Made by a program: the position numbers and the translations under genes
Shown here: positions 10,833 through 24,400 of the stretch, piece after piece
Layout: each line of letters starts with the position of its first letter
How positions within the stretch are numbered: position 1 is the stretch's first letter
The notes under the pieces: model-generated
Database searches by the model: none
What the model was told of the DNA's origin: nothing
The model's input: the letters and a program-made list of their open reading frames with translations, nothing else
Source: Hydractinia symbiolongicarpus
Lineage: Eukaryota > Cnidaria > Hydrozoa > Anthoathecata > Hydractiniidae
DNA: 64,000 nucleotides
Direction: 5' to 3'
NCBI RefSeq assembly: GCF_029227915.1
Contig: NC_079889.1
Location: 9,918,001 to 9,982,000, forward strand

Positions 10833-12161
10833 ATGAATAACAACACAACAAGTCTGGAGGTGCCTCTGCTGGAAAACCTTCTTATTCGTCACATATGTCA
10901 ATATTTTGTTCTGGTGACAAGCATCATTGGAAACAGCTTGCTTATGTTGGTGTTAATATACCTCCGTGGTGTAAAAAAACTTGTTGATAAGTTAATTTTT
11001 AATTTAGCATTTTGTAACTTACTTTTGGTGTTAATTTCCATACCTCCTGGCTTAATATCCGATCTGCGTCCGGACTATCCGTTTGGTTTAATCGGGTGTA
11101 AACTTATAGATCCGATTTCTACATACTCGATAAACACAGGTACGTTCACGCTACTTGCCATTGCTTTCGAAAGATGGAAAGTTGTGTCGCGACCATTCAA
11201 TGTACTTGAAAGTAAAAAAAAAGTTTTTGTTATGTTTTTCTTCATTCACATTTTGGGAGCTATCAGTGTATATCCGTATGTTCAAACGTTAAAGTACACG
11301 GAAGAAAATGGACTTTTAAATTGTCAGGAGCAATGGGACATAACGACAAGCCGAATATACACGGTCGTTTTGTTTGTGCTGCAGTACGGCTTCCCCGTAC
11401 CTATAATGTTAGTATTTTACGGAATGGCGTGGAGAGAAATTAAAACTTCTAATGACAGAGTTTTTAGTTCATTTGCGTCGAATACCAGTAGTAATGAAGC
11501 TTCTAAAAAGTCTCAAAGTAAGAGTAATGTGTATTTGCCGGAAGAAGTTGAAACGTTGCAAGCGATATCTCCTGAAATGCCTAGTGTTGTTTTAGAAGAA
11601 AATGAAAGTGAGACGAGCAAAAATAATGGCGGTACCAGTCCTTTAACAGAGGCTAAAAAGAAGAGGGATGCGTACGGGTCAAAGAAATCGTTCAAGCGTG
11701 ATAGGTCAGCATCACAACGGTTTATCTTGTCTGCTTCGTCTACTGTTAATAGCATTCGCAGTAACATAGGAAGCCTGAAATCCTCCTTTGATAGCTATAC
11801 CTCTTCCATAAAAAGGTATGAAAATAATTGTCAAACTGAGGCTCTGCGAAGAAGATTTTCGCAAAGTCGAGATTTATTGAAAATGTTCTCCGTTGTGGTG
11901 ATGGTTTTTGTGGTCTTCATGCTGCCTAATCAAGTGCTTTGGCTAATTATTGACTTTGACAGTAATGGCAACGAGTATTTCAACCCTTTAGTAAGGGACA
12001 TTGTGTATATTTTGACGTATGCAAATTGCGTCCTAAACCCATGGATATATGGTCGCATGAATCGACACTTTCGCAAAGATTTTAAAACGTTGTTTGCTAA
12101 GTTGAAATGCGAAAAGAAGGAAATAAATATTCGAAGAAGATTGCGCAAAGTGAGGGTATAA
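10833..12161 (+). CDS. Class A (rhodopsin-like) G-protein-coupled receptor, divergent
   Basis: A single-exon coding region of 442 residues encodes a seven-helix receptor that would signal through G proteins at the plasma membrane. The ATG at 10833 is chosen because the longer frame begins with TTG and crosses an apparent splice acceptor at 10819. Visible marks are sequons at N3/N4; GNS in helix 1 (N34); LAFCN in helix 2 with N62 where Asp is usual; C89 and C164 for the extracellular disulfide; ERW (113-115) in place of DRY; P188/P190 in helix 5; MLP (P365) in helix 6 with the usual Trp missing; and NPWIY (402-406) in helix 7, followed by a basic helix 8. The third intracellular loop is very long (about 200-345), rich in Ser, Lys and Glu. 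The overall look suggests a peptide or orphan receptor; the ligand cannot be told. Confidence 0.9.
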   Translation: MNNNTTSLEVPLLENLLIRHICQYFVLVTSIIGNSLLMLVLIYLRGVKKLVDKLIFNLAFCNLLLVLISIPPGLISDLRPDYPFGLIGCKLIDPISTYSINTGTFTLLAIAFERWKVVSRPFNVLESKKKVFVMFFFIHILGAISVYPYVQTLKYTEENGLLNCQEQWDITTSRIYTVVLFVLQYGFPVPIMLVFYGMAWREIKTSNDRVFSSFASNTSSNEASKKSQSKSNVYLPEEVETLQAISPEMPSVVLEENESETSKNNGGTSPLTEAKKKRDAYGSKKSFKRDRSASQRFILSASSTVNSIRSNIGSLKSSFDSYTSSIKRYENNCQTEALRRRFSQSRDLLKMFSVVVMVFVVFMLPNQVLWLIIDFDSNGNEYFNPLVRDIVYILTYANCVLNPWIYGRMNRHFRKDFKTLFAKLKCEKKEINIRRRLRKVRV

Positions 12162-15100
12162 GAACTACTGGCACAATCAAACTTGTTTAAAGCCCGTACT
12201 GGTAATGCGGGATAAAGAGAATTGTTTGTTATATAAACATCTCCGCCTATAGGATGTGGAGTATATTCAAAATTATATTTGTTTTTGCGTTGACTTCTAG
12301 GAAACTAACGGCCCTAAAATAGATAAGTAGACCGTGTGATTACATTTTAAGTTGCAGGAGGTGTCATTCAATTTTTACGAATCCGATGAAGAAATGAGAA
12401 TGCTGAAGATAAATGTTGTATATTTTAATTAGTAGAAGAAGCACTTATTTTAATATATTTTAATTTCTCAATTATTGGCTTATTCACAAATGATGTTAAC
12501 GTTTTTTTCTAGATATTTCACACCCCTCCCCCGTTCGCCAATATATGATAACTTTTGTTATAACCCCTCTTTCTAAGTTGCCGCCATCTATTGAAAAGAA
12601 GGCGTTGTCGACAGTGAGCCAAAAATGCTTTGGAAAGAAAAGCCAAAAATAGCAGCATAGAAGGGTTTCCACACGCTACTGAGTGTAAGCGTTTCCGTAA
12701 GAAACTTTTGGTTAATTAGGAAGAAAAATGTTTAAAAATTGTGACGGTTGTCGTCAACAGTAGACGGGATTTGTAAACAATCTCTATTGACTGATATTGT
12801 AGGTCATTTTCTTGCTAGGTCTGGATAATGTATTCGCTATTAAAAGTGTCCGCTACAATAAGTGTGCGTTACAGAGATTACTTAATAAATGTTCGATCAT
12901 AATGCAGCAAGGAGCCGAAAAATATGTCTACTGTGGTACTGAGAAAAGTTGAGTGAAAATGATGAAAAATGTTTTGATAGTGACAAATGTTTTTCCCAAC
13001 TACTTTTTCCTCAGCCCAGACCAGCCTCCAACTATACTGTCACTGCTCACTCTTACTTGTTGCGCATGTGTTGATTTAGTCAAAGTCAAAGTCGATTTAA
13101 ATTAGTTAGTCAATTTAAATAATTTTTTTATAAACTAATGTAAAATTGACTGTAAACAAAAGAAAAAAAAAAGTAAAAAAGTAAAACATTTATCCGTAAG
13201 GACATTGTTGTCCCCAGATCTGTTTGAAATAAAACCTTGAAAATATCCTAGGAAGCTTTTGGTTCAGAATGGTCCGATACAACACAGTATTATAGAAAAA
13301 GGAGGTATGGGGAAGAAGGAAGGGAGAGGATCGTTGCCAGGTAATTTAGAGGCTCTTGTTTCTAAAATTTCTTTCTCGGAGAAAACGATGACTTGTCTTT
13401 ATATTTAGCTGCACCCTTTCTTCTTTAAACACAAAAAGTCCAAAAAAGAAGCGTTAATATCAATAGATGAGTTTCGGTGTGACGTAAATGCCTTGACTTT
13501 ACATCGAAAGCTATGGATATGCGGCGCGCAATCATATGAATTAAAATGCAAACTATACCGATGGTCAAAGAAATAATCCCGAAACAAACCTGTTCATGAA
13601 GGGAAAAGAAAAAGCTGAAAAAAGCAAGATCAGTAGCTTTTTCTAATTTTCCTCTATGATTCTAGCTGCCACTTTACTCCACTCCACTCCATGCCACTCG
13701 GTGCATGCGCATGCATATCATAGTTTTGTCAACAACCCGTTTCTAGTCTATAAAAAAGCAAGTTAAAGTTTCTATACTTCGCATCTTCCCAATATAATGC
13801 TTTGCTACGTCTTGTGGCAAAACAAAAACAAAACAAACAAAAAAACAAACAACCAACAAAAAAACAAACAAACAGAGACAAAGACAGAATCATAACGCTA
13901 CCTTTCTTAAAAATTCTCCTAATGGACCTGCATTTCGCATCATTTTTCAAAGAAATAAGCATGGTATGTCATTATAATACAATTGATGAGTGTTTTTACA
14001 CCTATGAAAAAAAGTCCAACGTAATAAAGGAAAATCTTAAACACGTTTGTAATGGTTCTTACTAAGTGCGCAGTAAATTTTGTACGTAAACGAGTAGCAT
14101 AAATTTTTTTCGATAGCAGTACATAACAAATCAAGGACGAAATGCTTCTTCGTAGGCAAAATATGGCTCTCTGAAACGAAAATTTTGCACAATCAGCAGT
14201 GCACCAAGCGTAACTACTTCTTTTATGCTATAAGTTGCAAATTTTCAACTGTTTTTAACATTCCAACGAAAACATGTTTAAAAAAAAAAAAGCAAAGTAA
14301 GTCTAATTTGAAAGAATCACATCACGTAAGTGTAAAACTTTTTTTCCGTTCCGTTTCCTGTGAAAGTAGAATCGAGATCAACTTTTTCTTTGCGTTCTGT
14401 GCGGAAATAACAGGTAGAATTTTCTTTTTAAAGGGAAAACAGCCTCTACAACCACCTTCATGGAAGCACTGTCACAATTTGAGTTTTACCTGTATCTCTT
14501 TTTAACTGCATATTCTCCCTATTGTGCGGCTCAAAGTATGCATTACCAGTTTCAAGCGCTTAAGAAAGTAATTCTGATGAATTAGTACCACAGGTCTGGT
14601 CGCAACCAGTGGTGACACAGGCGCTCTGCAACGATTGTGCTTCCTACCGGGATGTTCCAAGATCTTAATAGTTCTAAGAAAACAACTTTTGGTGCATTAA
14701 AAGTTAGTAGAGATAATTCCTGAATTATTGCATAAGTGGAACGTATCAAGCGAATTATACTAAAAAAAGATGCAAAACTTTACTGGCAACTGGTGGTTAA
14801 CCAATTTATATGGTCATATACTATTCCCCTTCGAAAGCACGTTCAAGTAATATTTTACGAACTTGCTTTATCTTTCTATAGACAACATTCATGACACACA
14901 AAATCAGTACAGCAAGTGTCTATTTCTTGCAGCCATTTGTAAAAATTATTCTTTCAGCCGACGGTTGGAAATGTGAAAGAAAAGTTATTCTAAATTGCAA
15001 CGGTACCTCGATTATCAACAGATACACACGCCGCTCTTAATAATTTAATACTTTGTCTACTTAACGTCATAAGTTTTTGAATCCCTCCTACAGACTTGGG

Positions 15101-15466
15101 AGAATCGCAGGTAGCACTGTTCTGCCTGACTACGAAGTCACTTTAAAAAAAATATCTGAAATCAAGCTGTGAAATAATGCAGAATAAAAGACAAAACCAG
15201 AGGAATAGTGGAGATCAGATAAGAACGTGTTCTTTTAAATTCATAAAAAAATAGAATAAAATCATAGATTTTCAGTCAGAGAATGTTTGGCTGCTCCAAA
15301 AACACGCGCGACTACCCCAGCGCAAAAGGCGGAAAGCATGTCGCGGCTAAATCAAATACAGCGTGGAGGCTACGTAGTGGATTGTTCTTAGTCTCGGTTA
15401 CCCCTATTAAGCAACTAACGTTTGTTTCATAATGTGAAGCCGATCAAGACAAACATTTATTTCAAC
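12162..15466. other. Intergenic stretch between GPCR and lectin gene
   Basis: Open frames here (for example 13802-14065 and 13729-13962 on opposite strands, and 14185-14505) are poly-Lys/Asn-type products of A-rich sequence. An AAAC-rich tract lies at about 13819-13872. No gene, RNA gene or clear mobile element is supported. Confidence 0.45.
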
Positions 15467-18400
15467 ATGGCGCCTACCGCAAGTTGGCATGTTTTCTTCA
15501 TTTTGCATGTATTTATTTTTTTTTTTTTGTATTGTACTGTTATATCAAACGAAACAGATGAAGGTGCTGATAGCGAACCTGCTGGTTACATGAGAAGGGA
15601 ATTTTCCGTGATAAAACCCTTCGTTGGTAAGTAATCAATATGGAAAGGGTTGCTGAGATGAGAAAGATAGCTAGAAATGTGCATATTTTTACATGACTTG
15701 CCTCACAAGTATCGAGGGATATACCCTGTCTATGTACCCTGGAGTTCCAGGAGTATTTAATGCTTATTTTAAGCTACGTAAAGCCAGGTAGGGTCCACAC
15801 TCTGCCCAACTCTCTGCAACTACTCTCAACTGGCACACACCAGTGTGTCAGTCAGGGATAACTGCAAATTAGTCTACAATAGCCTATTTAGTCAATTTAT
15901 CTCTCCTAATTTTTGCTCTCCTTGTTTTTGCTGCCTATCGCTGTTCTGTCGCATAGTCGCAATGATTTTATTAGCTAAAAACATTCTATAGAACCTCCTT
16001 TTAAAAGGAGGTTCTATAGTCTGTAGCTAGTAGCGCGGCGTTGGCGCAAGGTTGGAAAGATGGTATGCTTTCGCCAGAAATATATTTTTTTAATTTTGTG
16101 TGTTTTGTTTGAGGAAATAATTCGAAATCCATAACACAAATGTATAACATATTTCTATATTAAAAAAGTAGAAAAGTAGATCGTTTTAATACTTTTTAAT
16201 TCAGTAAAATTAAAACAATACAAAAAAAGTTTCAATAACTTAAAAAATGATAAAAATACAAAATTTCAAAAAAAAATTGTGGAAGTCCTAACTAGTCTAT
16301 GGAAAATCTCCTAACTAAGCTACTATCCTAATTTGGCGTGACAGCCTAATTTGCGGTTATCCCTGACTGAGTGTGCTTTCTGCCCCAATATTTCCACCCC
16401 TCACCTGGCTGGAGTTAACCCAAGCCTATGGTAGCAATCACTCACCCATATTGCTCCCAAGTTTTATCAAACCCCTGTCTAGTTTTAACTGCTAAGCTAC
16501 AGCGCCACAAGATGGAGTCCCCTAGTGTACATTAGTACAATTTAGCCACTTTTTACGAAAAAAATAGTATTTATCTTGTGCTTTGGGTTTCGCCACTCTG
16601 TTGTGTCTTATTTTGGAGATTAAACATAGCCGGACATCAACAAAGTTAAATCCTAACCACCCGTGTAACACAAATGGCCTCAAAGAATGGAACCCAGGGT
16701 GGTACAATTTCGCCAGCATAGGTACAATTTCGCCAGCTAGGTTTTTAGCTGCGAAGAAAAACAAGATATTCTAGGTAATCTATGTAACTTGGCTTAATAC
16801 TTAATTCTCTAAGTCCCTTGTGACGTGCCTAGACTAAAAAATTGGGGTTACAAAGTAAATCTGCTTAGATCTATCAAAATGAAGTCTGGCAAAGTTGTAC
16901 CACAGTCGAGAAGAAAAAAAGGATCAGCGAATCACAAGGCTGGAAAAGATACGGTGTAGCCGTCCACGCAAGTCTGCTTCGCTTATCCAAACCTTGTATT
17001 TATTAAAGATAATCCATAGAAGAGTTGTAAATTAATAAAAGTGTAAACGCCGGACTGTGGCATGCGCACATAATTTATTTCTTCCTGGTGAAATTGTACC
17101 TATGGCGAAATAGTACCTCTGTACGCTATAGTTTCGCAAGCAAAAAATTTTAGGTTCCACTTTCAGTCAAATCATATATATAAGAACTAAGTTTCTACGT
17201 GCTTCATTTGGTTTTATTTCCACCAAAGCAAAATATGTATAATTTTATGAAATAAGCTTAGGGCCTTTACATTACCAATTCCACAGTCTGTTGCACACAA
17301 TATTCCAAGCCAGTGAGATATTGTGTTTAGAAACAAGAAGGGTATCCAGCATCAGTGTACAGTTTGTCAAGTTACAGAAACGGAAATTATGGGGAAATAA
17401 TTTGTATATCAGAAAATTAAGTAAGAAATACCGAATGATAACTATACACAAATTTGATATAGCGTATATATATATACCGACCAAATTATGTGAACGAGAA
17501 ATTATGTGAAAAAGGTACCTGGTAATGTTTCAAGCAGCTACTAGCTCCATCTGAGACAAGTCGCCAAGTATTGCAACTATTTTAATCATAAAATATATAT
17601 ATATAGTTTTAAGAAATAATTCCAGTGGATCTCACATCAGAAAAAACACATCACGAAATTAGGATGCAAATCATGAAAGTATAGGACGTTTTAGTCGAGT
17701 TTTCTTTCGTTCTACCCTGTGCAAAAGGCCCACTTTATATACCAGCATTTTTGCAAGGTTTTTTCTAGGAATGGCTTGTAGTCTTGTAATTACGCTATAT
17801 ATTCAATGATTCCCAGTATGTTTTAACGAATGCACAAAAGGTGCTCATCAGAATTTAATAATAAAATATGTATATAGATGTTAATGTACAAAAAAATTCC
17901 CAATAAAAAAATAATTTCTGTTTTTTTAATTGACTCGAAAGGGTTAAAAAAGTAGATTTCTTAACATCTAACATGGCAATATGTAATTTATCAGGCCCTA
18001 CAATATGGCTACAATTGTCCACAAATAATATGGCTCTCCACTGCCCTGTACTGCCTTTCAATTGAATAAGCTATGTAATTTAGCCATTCCTAATCAAAGT
18101 AGAATTATCTTGCTTACTATGTAGCAGGGCACGCGCACACACCCTCACACACACAAAAAAATTGTGTGCAATTTTGTCTTTAATATTTTTTTAGTCTTCA
18201 ATCCATGTCCAACGTTTTTTGCCTTCCATACGTCAAATATAGTTTACTGTGTCAACTTTGATTAGACTAAAATTATAAGTAGGTATATATGGTGGTACAT
18301 ACACAATCCTAATCCAACACAATGCAACACACTAAAACAATGAGAAAAAGGGACCCTAACACTAAATTAATTTGCACTAGCTTTTCTCATCGCTTAGGAT

Positions 18401-21400
18401 TGCTCACACAGTTCAATTTAAATGGGCGATTTAGCCACACATGAGCTCATGGGGATAAATCTTTGTAACCAGGCCTGCTGTAGTATATGGAGCTAGCTAG
18501 CTAGAAAATCTGTCCGAAAGAATTTTTCCATGTATGCCAGTCTTTGTCATATAAACATTAAAGGCGAGTGACGAGCCATGCACATAAGCTTTAATTTATG
18601 AAGGCAAGACGTGTGATTTACAGCACGTCTAAACTATCAAGGCGTGCGATCTCAAAGAAGATAATGCGGGTAAAGATAAATTGTTCATCTTCTTTTATCA
18701 GCTGTGGAGATAACTGGGAGGACACAACAAGAACTCATGATACACTTTCTTCACAGCCCGTTAGCATTTTTTTATGTTGGCAATAAAACTGTCGACGTGA
18801 GATACATTTTAACTGATTTATGTCAGCAATATTTTTATGTGGTTAAATTTTTAAGCTGGCAATAATCTAAGAAACATTTCTATTGCCAGTCTTCTTTCTT
18901 TAACTTTTAAACCTCCATCTAAAACAGCATTTCTCTTGCCGTTCTTTCTTCTTAAACTTTTAAAACGCGATCTAAAAGAGCATTTCTGTCGCCGTTCTTT
19001 CTTCTTAAACTTGTTTAAGTCGCTGCTTTTCGTTTAAAAACTTTTGAAATGCAATCTAAAAAAACATGCCGCTTTTCGTTTTTAAACTTTTAAAATGAAA
19101 TGTAAAAAAGCATTTCTATCGCCGTAGACAAGCAAAAACTACGAATATGCTTTTTTAACTTGATGAAACCTGAAACAAACAAATTAACTTTAATGAACTT
19201 TTTTAAAAAGAAAAAGAATTATTAGCTATAAAAATCTTGGAGCTCGCGAAAATAATCATTTACGAAAAATAATATTTAAAAAAATAATATTTAACTTGCG
19301 ATCGCACGCCTTATATGACAAGGCCTGATACTATGCAGCAGTCTTTGTAGCCATATGCTATCTAAGTTCTAATATTGTTCTAAAAGTTGGTATTTTTATG
19401 CTAGCTAGCTTTAGGTGTGAGTGAGAATTGAATGATTGAGAATTTAAAAAAATAGTGATATATATACTAGCTACTATATGTACTCTTTCTTCGGTTTCTT
19501 GAAAATGCCCTTCCAGCAATTGCAACCAGTGACTTATGGCTTAGATTAATTTAAGTTTAGTTTAAGGTGCTATATGCATGCGAAGATAAGATTACGTGAT
19601 AAAAGGTGGCCTTGAATCATGTATAGCTAAAACTATTGACGGACTTGGGCTCAATTGGAAGTCCCTGCTAGGACATCTTTACAAAACGCTTGTCATCTTT
19701 AATCAAACATTTGGGGGAAAATGACCAGATTAAATTACTGGGCAACCCGGTGTTCAAAAAATTACCAACTCAGCTCTCTTTTGCTCCTCTCCTCTTCGCA
19801 ATTATGCAAATGAATTCCATTCAGTTGCATAATTGTATCGTGATTTATCTATTTTAATTTTCCTTGTGACGGTGGTACAATTTCAGAATTCTTTTTCTCT
19901 ATTTTGGTCCGTGCTATCACAGGGTTTACTAACTCTATAGAACATTTAGTATTTGCTAGCTTTACTCGGCCTTTGCTTACATAAGCACTAGGTTTATTTG
20001 TGCCAAATTGTATGTCACAAACAGAACATCTTCATCCACACTCTCATATGGCTGTTCAAAGATAAAAACATGCCAGAACCAAAATTCACAAAATATATTT
20101 TCACTTTTTCCTAAGAAATTCATTACTGTACCCATTGTTTTAATCTGTGATTGCTTTTTGATATGTTGTAGGAGGTAGCTCAATGCAATTTTGGGAGATT
20201 ATTGGCCACACCCTTGTATCGGATGACCATATACGTTTGACCGCTGACGAACAAAGTAGATCTGGTGCAATATGGAATATTATGGTAAGTTATGAAATGT
20301 TTTGGATTGATGTAAATAGAGTAATCCGCTTTACGTAACTGCATGTATATAATATTTGGTTATACTGCTACTGCAAGTATTAGATTGATCATGACATGTG
20401 GGGTATAAAACATTCTCTAAGATCATAGTCTTAGTCCATCAACCTGTTAAAAGCACTCTTAGAAAAAGCATTCCTTCCTCGCCCCTCCCTGCAAGAATGA
20501 AGGGTTGTCAAACATATTTTTAAAAATAAATTTCCGTGAGTTTTTGGACTTTTAAAGAGGGATTGGAAGAGGGGTCAGTCAACTTCCAAGGACACCATGG
20601 CGAGCAAACCAGAATCGATTATTTAAAAGAAATAAGTTGTGAACAAAACAACAAAAAAACAAGTATAATATATTCCTCATTCTTTTACGCAATTCCATTT
20701 AAGCCCTGCTTCACAAGAGATTGGGAAATCCATTTACATTTTAAAGTACATGGTCATAGTGCTAGATTGTTTGGTGATGGCTTTGGATTTTGGTATACGA
20801 AAGATAGGAGTGAGCAAGGTTTGTTAATCTTTTTTTTTGTGTGATTTTTTTATTATTAGTTTTCTTCTTGGAATTACTTTTGTATTTATTATTTCACAAT
20901 TATTTCCCTAATATATTTAACATACGCAGAAGTGCCTTAAATATGCAAAGCATATAAAAAAAGTAAATTGATGACATTTTTAAAAATTCTGTATGATTCA
21001 GGAAGTAATTCATATATCTTCAGACTCTATCAAAATTGTTTATCACAAGAACAGAAAACTGAATTGTGACTCAGAATGATAATGTTGCATGATAAAACAA
21101 AAAAGTTGTTGTACGAAATAGTTTTTGCACTGATTCCCCGTTCCCCCTATACGACTTTCTTGCAATGCATTCTGGTAGTTGTATTCAACTTTTCGCAAAA
21201 AACATAAACATGGCTGGCGCAGTAGGGGAAAACAAAATTATGCAGCATGAACAAATTTTTAAATTCCACCGCTATAAACAGTTTTTTGAAAGCTCAAAAA
21301 ACTTTCCTATTTCAAGTGAAAGCTCTTTATTTGAAATTACTGGTTAGCACATCAAGAAATAAGACTGGAAATCCTAGAGTTGGAATAACATGTTGTGTGC

Positions 21401-24400
21401 CACTCTGCTACAACAATTCCAAAAGAAATCCAAAGTTTTTTATATAAAGGACCCTGTGTTGCGAAAAAAGTAGCTCATCAAAATCAGCAGAAAGGATTTT
21501 AAACCTGCTGCATCACATCGTGTATGTTCAGATATTTCGTTGATGGCAAGAAAACATACAGGAATAATGTTCCCACTATAGTTCCAAAAAACATTAAACC
21601 GAAGGAATTAACATCAAAAAAACCCAGAAATAGTTCTGGGGTCAAACGTATTATCTTTTCTCCCATACGCAATGTTGTAGCAGATGCTCCAGAAAAAAAC
21701 TTTCAGTTGAAGAGGAGCGTGAAATGTATAAGCTCTGATTGAGATTTTATTATCTCCATAAGAAAATGAAAGCATTTGATTAAAACACTTATTTACAGAT
21801 TTTATTCTTTTCGGGAAAGTTTTTCTAAATACAACTACCATAATGCTTTGCGGATTTCTCGAATATAGGGAACGGGGAATTTGCTTCTGATTTACTTGAA
21901 CTAGATATGATATATATGTAAATTCCAGTCTTTATTTAATGTTGTGTGCATAAACGCCCTGAAAACGATATAAATTAAGAAACAAAATGTCATCAAATCC
22001 TTTTTTTCGCAAAATTCGCGAAATTTAATTCTCGCGAAATAATAGCACTTGCCAACTTCGCAAAAATAAGTCCCCGCGAAAATTAGTTCTCGCTAAAATT
22101 GGTTTTCGCAAAAATGAGTTCCCTAATAGGTAATATAAGACAATATAAAATGCATAAGTGGCTTTAGTTTCTGGCCGATTTTTTTATTTATTAAAAAATG
22201 TTTTATATGGTTAGATATTATACGAAATTTTTTTTACAACAATTTTGTTATTTTATTGGGTTTCTTTCTCTATTATTAAATACAGGTCCAGTTTTTGGTG
22301 GTAAGGATTACTTCACTGGACTTGCTTTGTTTTTTGATACATACGCGAACCAGAATGGAGAACATGCTGTAAGTCGTGTTTTTAACATTTGGAGATACGA
22401 GACATTTTAAGTTTGCCTTCTACTTTAAAACAACTTAATCTCAGAACACTCAGCATTCGTATTCATGAAAAATGTGTCTTTTTGCTTGATATACTTTCAT
22501 AGTGCTTAGATAAAATAGTCTAGATAAAACTAGCTACTTGCATGCAAATAATGCGATGGATGTCTTAAATAACAGCTCCTATGCAAAGCGGTAAACATCA
22601 GTTATTTTGGCATCGTTGTTCATCAACGGAATGATCGAGACTTTCATAGGGGACTCATTGGGAAAGTTTTTATCAACAAATTCTGTAAAATTTGGATTTG
22701 AAAAAAAATTGCTAATATGGTTATCTTAGGTGCGAATTTAAACAAGGATGAAAAAACCCGTATATATTTACTGCTTCATGTAACTTTACTAAAAAAGGGA
22801 TCACTTTTTAGTTACCCTGTAATTATTATTTTTTAAACTTTTTTTGACACCATTAAAATGAGTATATTTAATTTTACATAATTTATGGTGGAAATAAACC
22901 AGAAATCGTCGTAATTCGCTTAAGAGCCACATGCCAAAGATAAAGCATTTGAGAAAGGCGAGACTTATTTTTCCAGTTAGCTATCGTCTCCGATGGTAAA
23001 AAATAAACAAATTATACTATTTGTCAAGAGAATAAATTCAAATTTTCTTTTTTACGGTTGTCTACCCCTGTAATATTTATTACTTACATGCGGCCATCGA
23101 ATGTTTTTTTTGTGTCTTTATGTATGTTATCTTTTTGCGTGTAGTTTTGATCGCCCTTTAGCAGACATAAAGCGTCGATTCTAGTGATTTCTTTACTAGC
23201 TAGCTAGGCGAAATAAGGTTGCACCATATTTCATTTTTAATTTATTAACTTTTTTCTTCTTCGTCCTTAGCATGAGCATCCCTATATCTCAGCACAAATC
23301 AACAATGGGACAACACATTACGATCACGACCGAGATGGTACACACAGTGAACTTGCTGGTTGCACAGTGAGTTGACAATATACGTTCAAAAACAATATTA
23401 TAGTTTGTTACACCTATTTTTGTGCGTATTTGTTTATCGTGCTATTAAATGGTGTAGTAGGAAATCTTAATTTTCAAAGAAAAGCGAGAAGGGCAAAAAA
23501 AAAAAGAAAAGAATTTGACGATCAGAATTATTTTTTTGTTTTTTAATAAAATATTTGTCAACTGAAAATGAAAGCTAAACTGCGATTAAAAAGCGTAAAG
23601 GAAAATAAATTACGATCCTGGTCATCTTATGTTGGAAATTTTATTCAAAGTTTGATCTTTCAAGTAATTTTATTGCTATTTCTACTTCTATATTGACACA
23701 AAGATTATTTGTCAATATCCACAGCGGACGTTAAAATGCAAAATCGCAAAAATGAGTGACTCTTGCTGACGTTAGCATGTCCCTTTATTGAAATTTTCAG
23801 ATCTTTGTGGAGCCTGACGTAGGTTATTTCGTTGTGGGGTCGTGTTGAAAGTGCACCTTGCAGATTTTAAACGATATTTTCTCAGACCTGTGCATCTGCA
23901 ATAGTAGAGATTTTGTAGACCATCAGCTGCAAGGTTTGGCCATTTTCGACCACATTTGACACTTGAAAAATGACTAAAAAGCTACCAATGTGGCAACAAT
24001 ATTGACCTATATTGTAGATTGGTCTTTAACATTTTACACCTTTAAAATGTTTTGGCCATGGTAGGTTATTTAAACCTTACAGTTTGCAAAGGGTGGTGTT
24101 TTTAAACTCATTCTTAGGGCATAGTGGTAGCATGACAACCTAAAATCCCTCCTTACGCACACACTTCTGTTTGTGAATCAGTATATTTATAGCACCACGT
24201 GTTTTGTTTATACTTCTGTAATTCCGATCTACTTTCAGAACTCTGTTGCAATCACAGACGGGTTTTTGTTTTTTTCACATCAATACTCTGTATATATTTA
24301 TTTAGTCACATTTCCGTGGCACTGATGCTGAGACTCATGTGGCGATAAGATATTTGGGTACAAAAAAACGACTTACGGTAAGTCAGATGACAATGTCTTG

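Noticed and set aside
13802-14065. Lys/Gln-rich frame and its minus-strand shadow
   Set aside because: It derives from an AAAC-rich tract; no domain or splice context.
16522-16774. Paired 60-80 codon frames inside lectin intron 1
   Set aside because: They lie on opposite strands over the same bases, with no domain and no splice support.
18875-19130. Regular repeats that might suggest a CRISPR array
   Set aside because: The units are head to tail, imperfect and without distinct spacers, and they sit in a eukaryotic intron.
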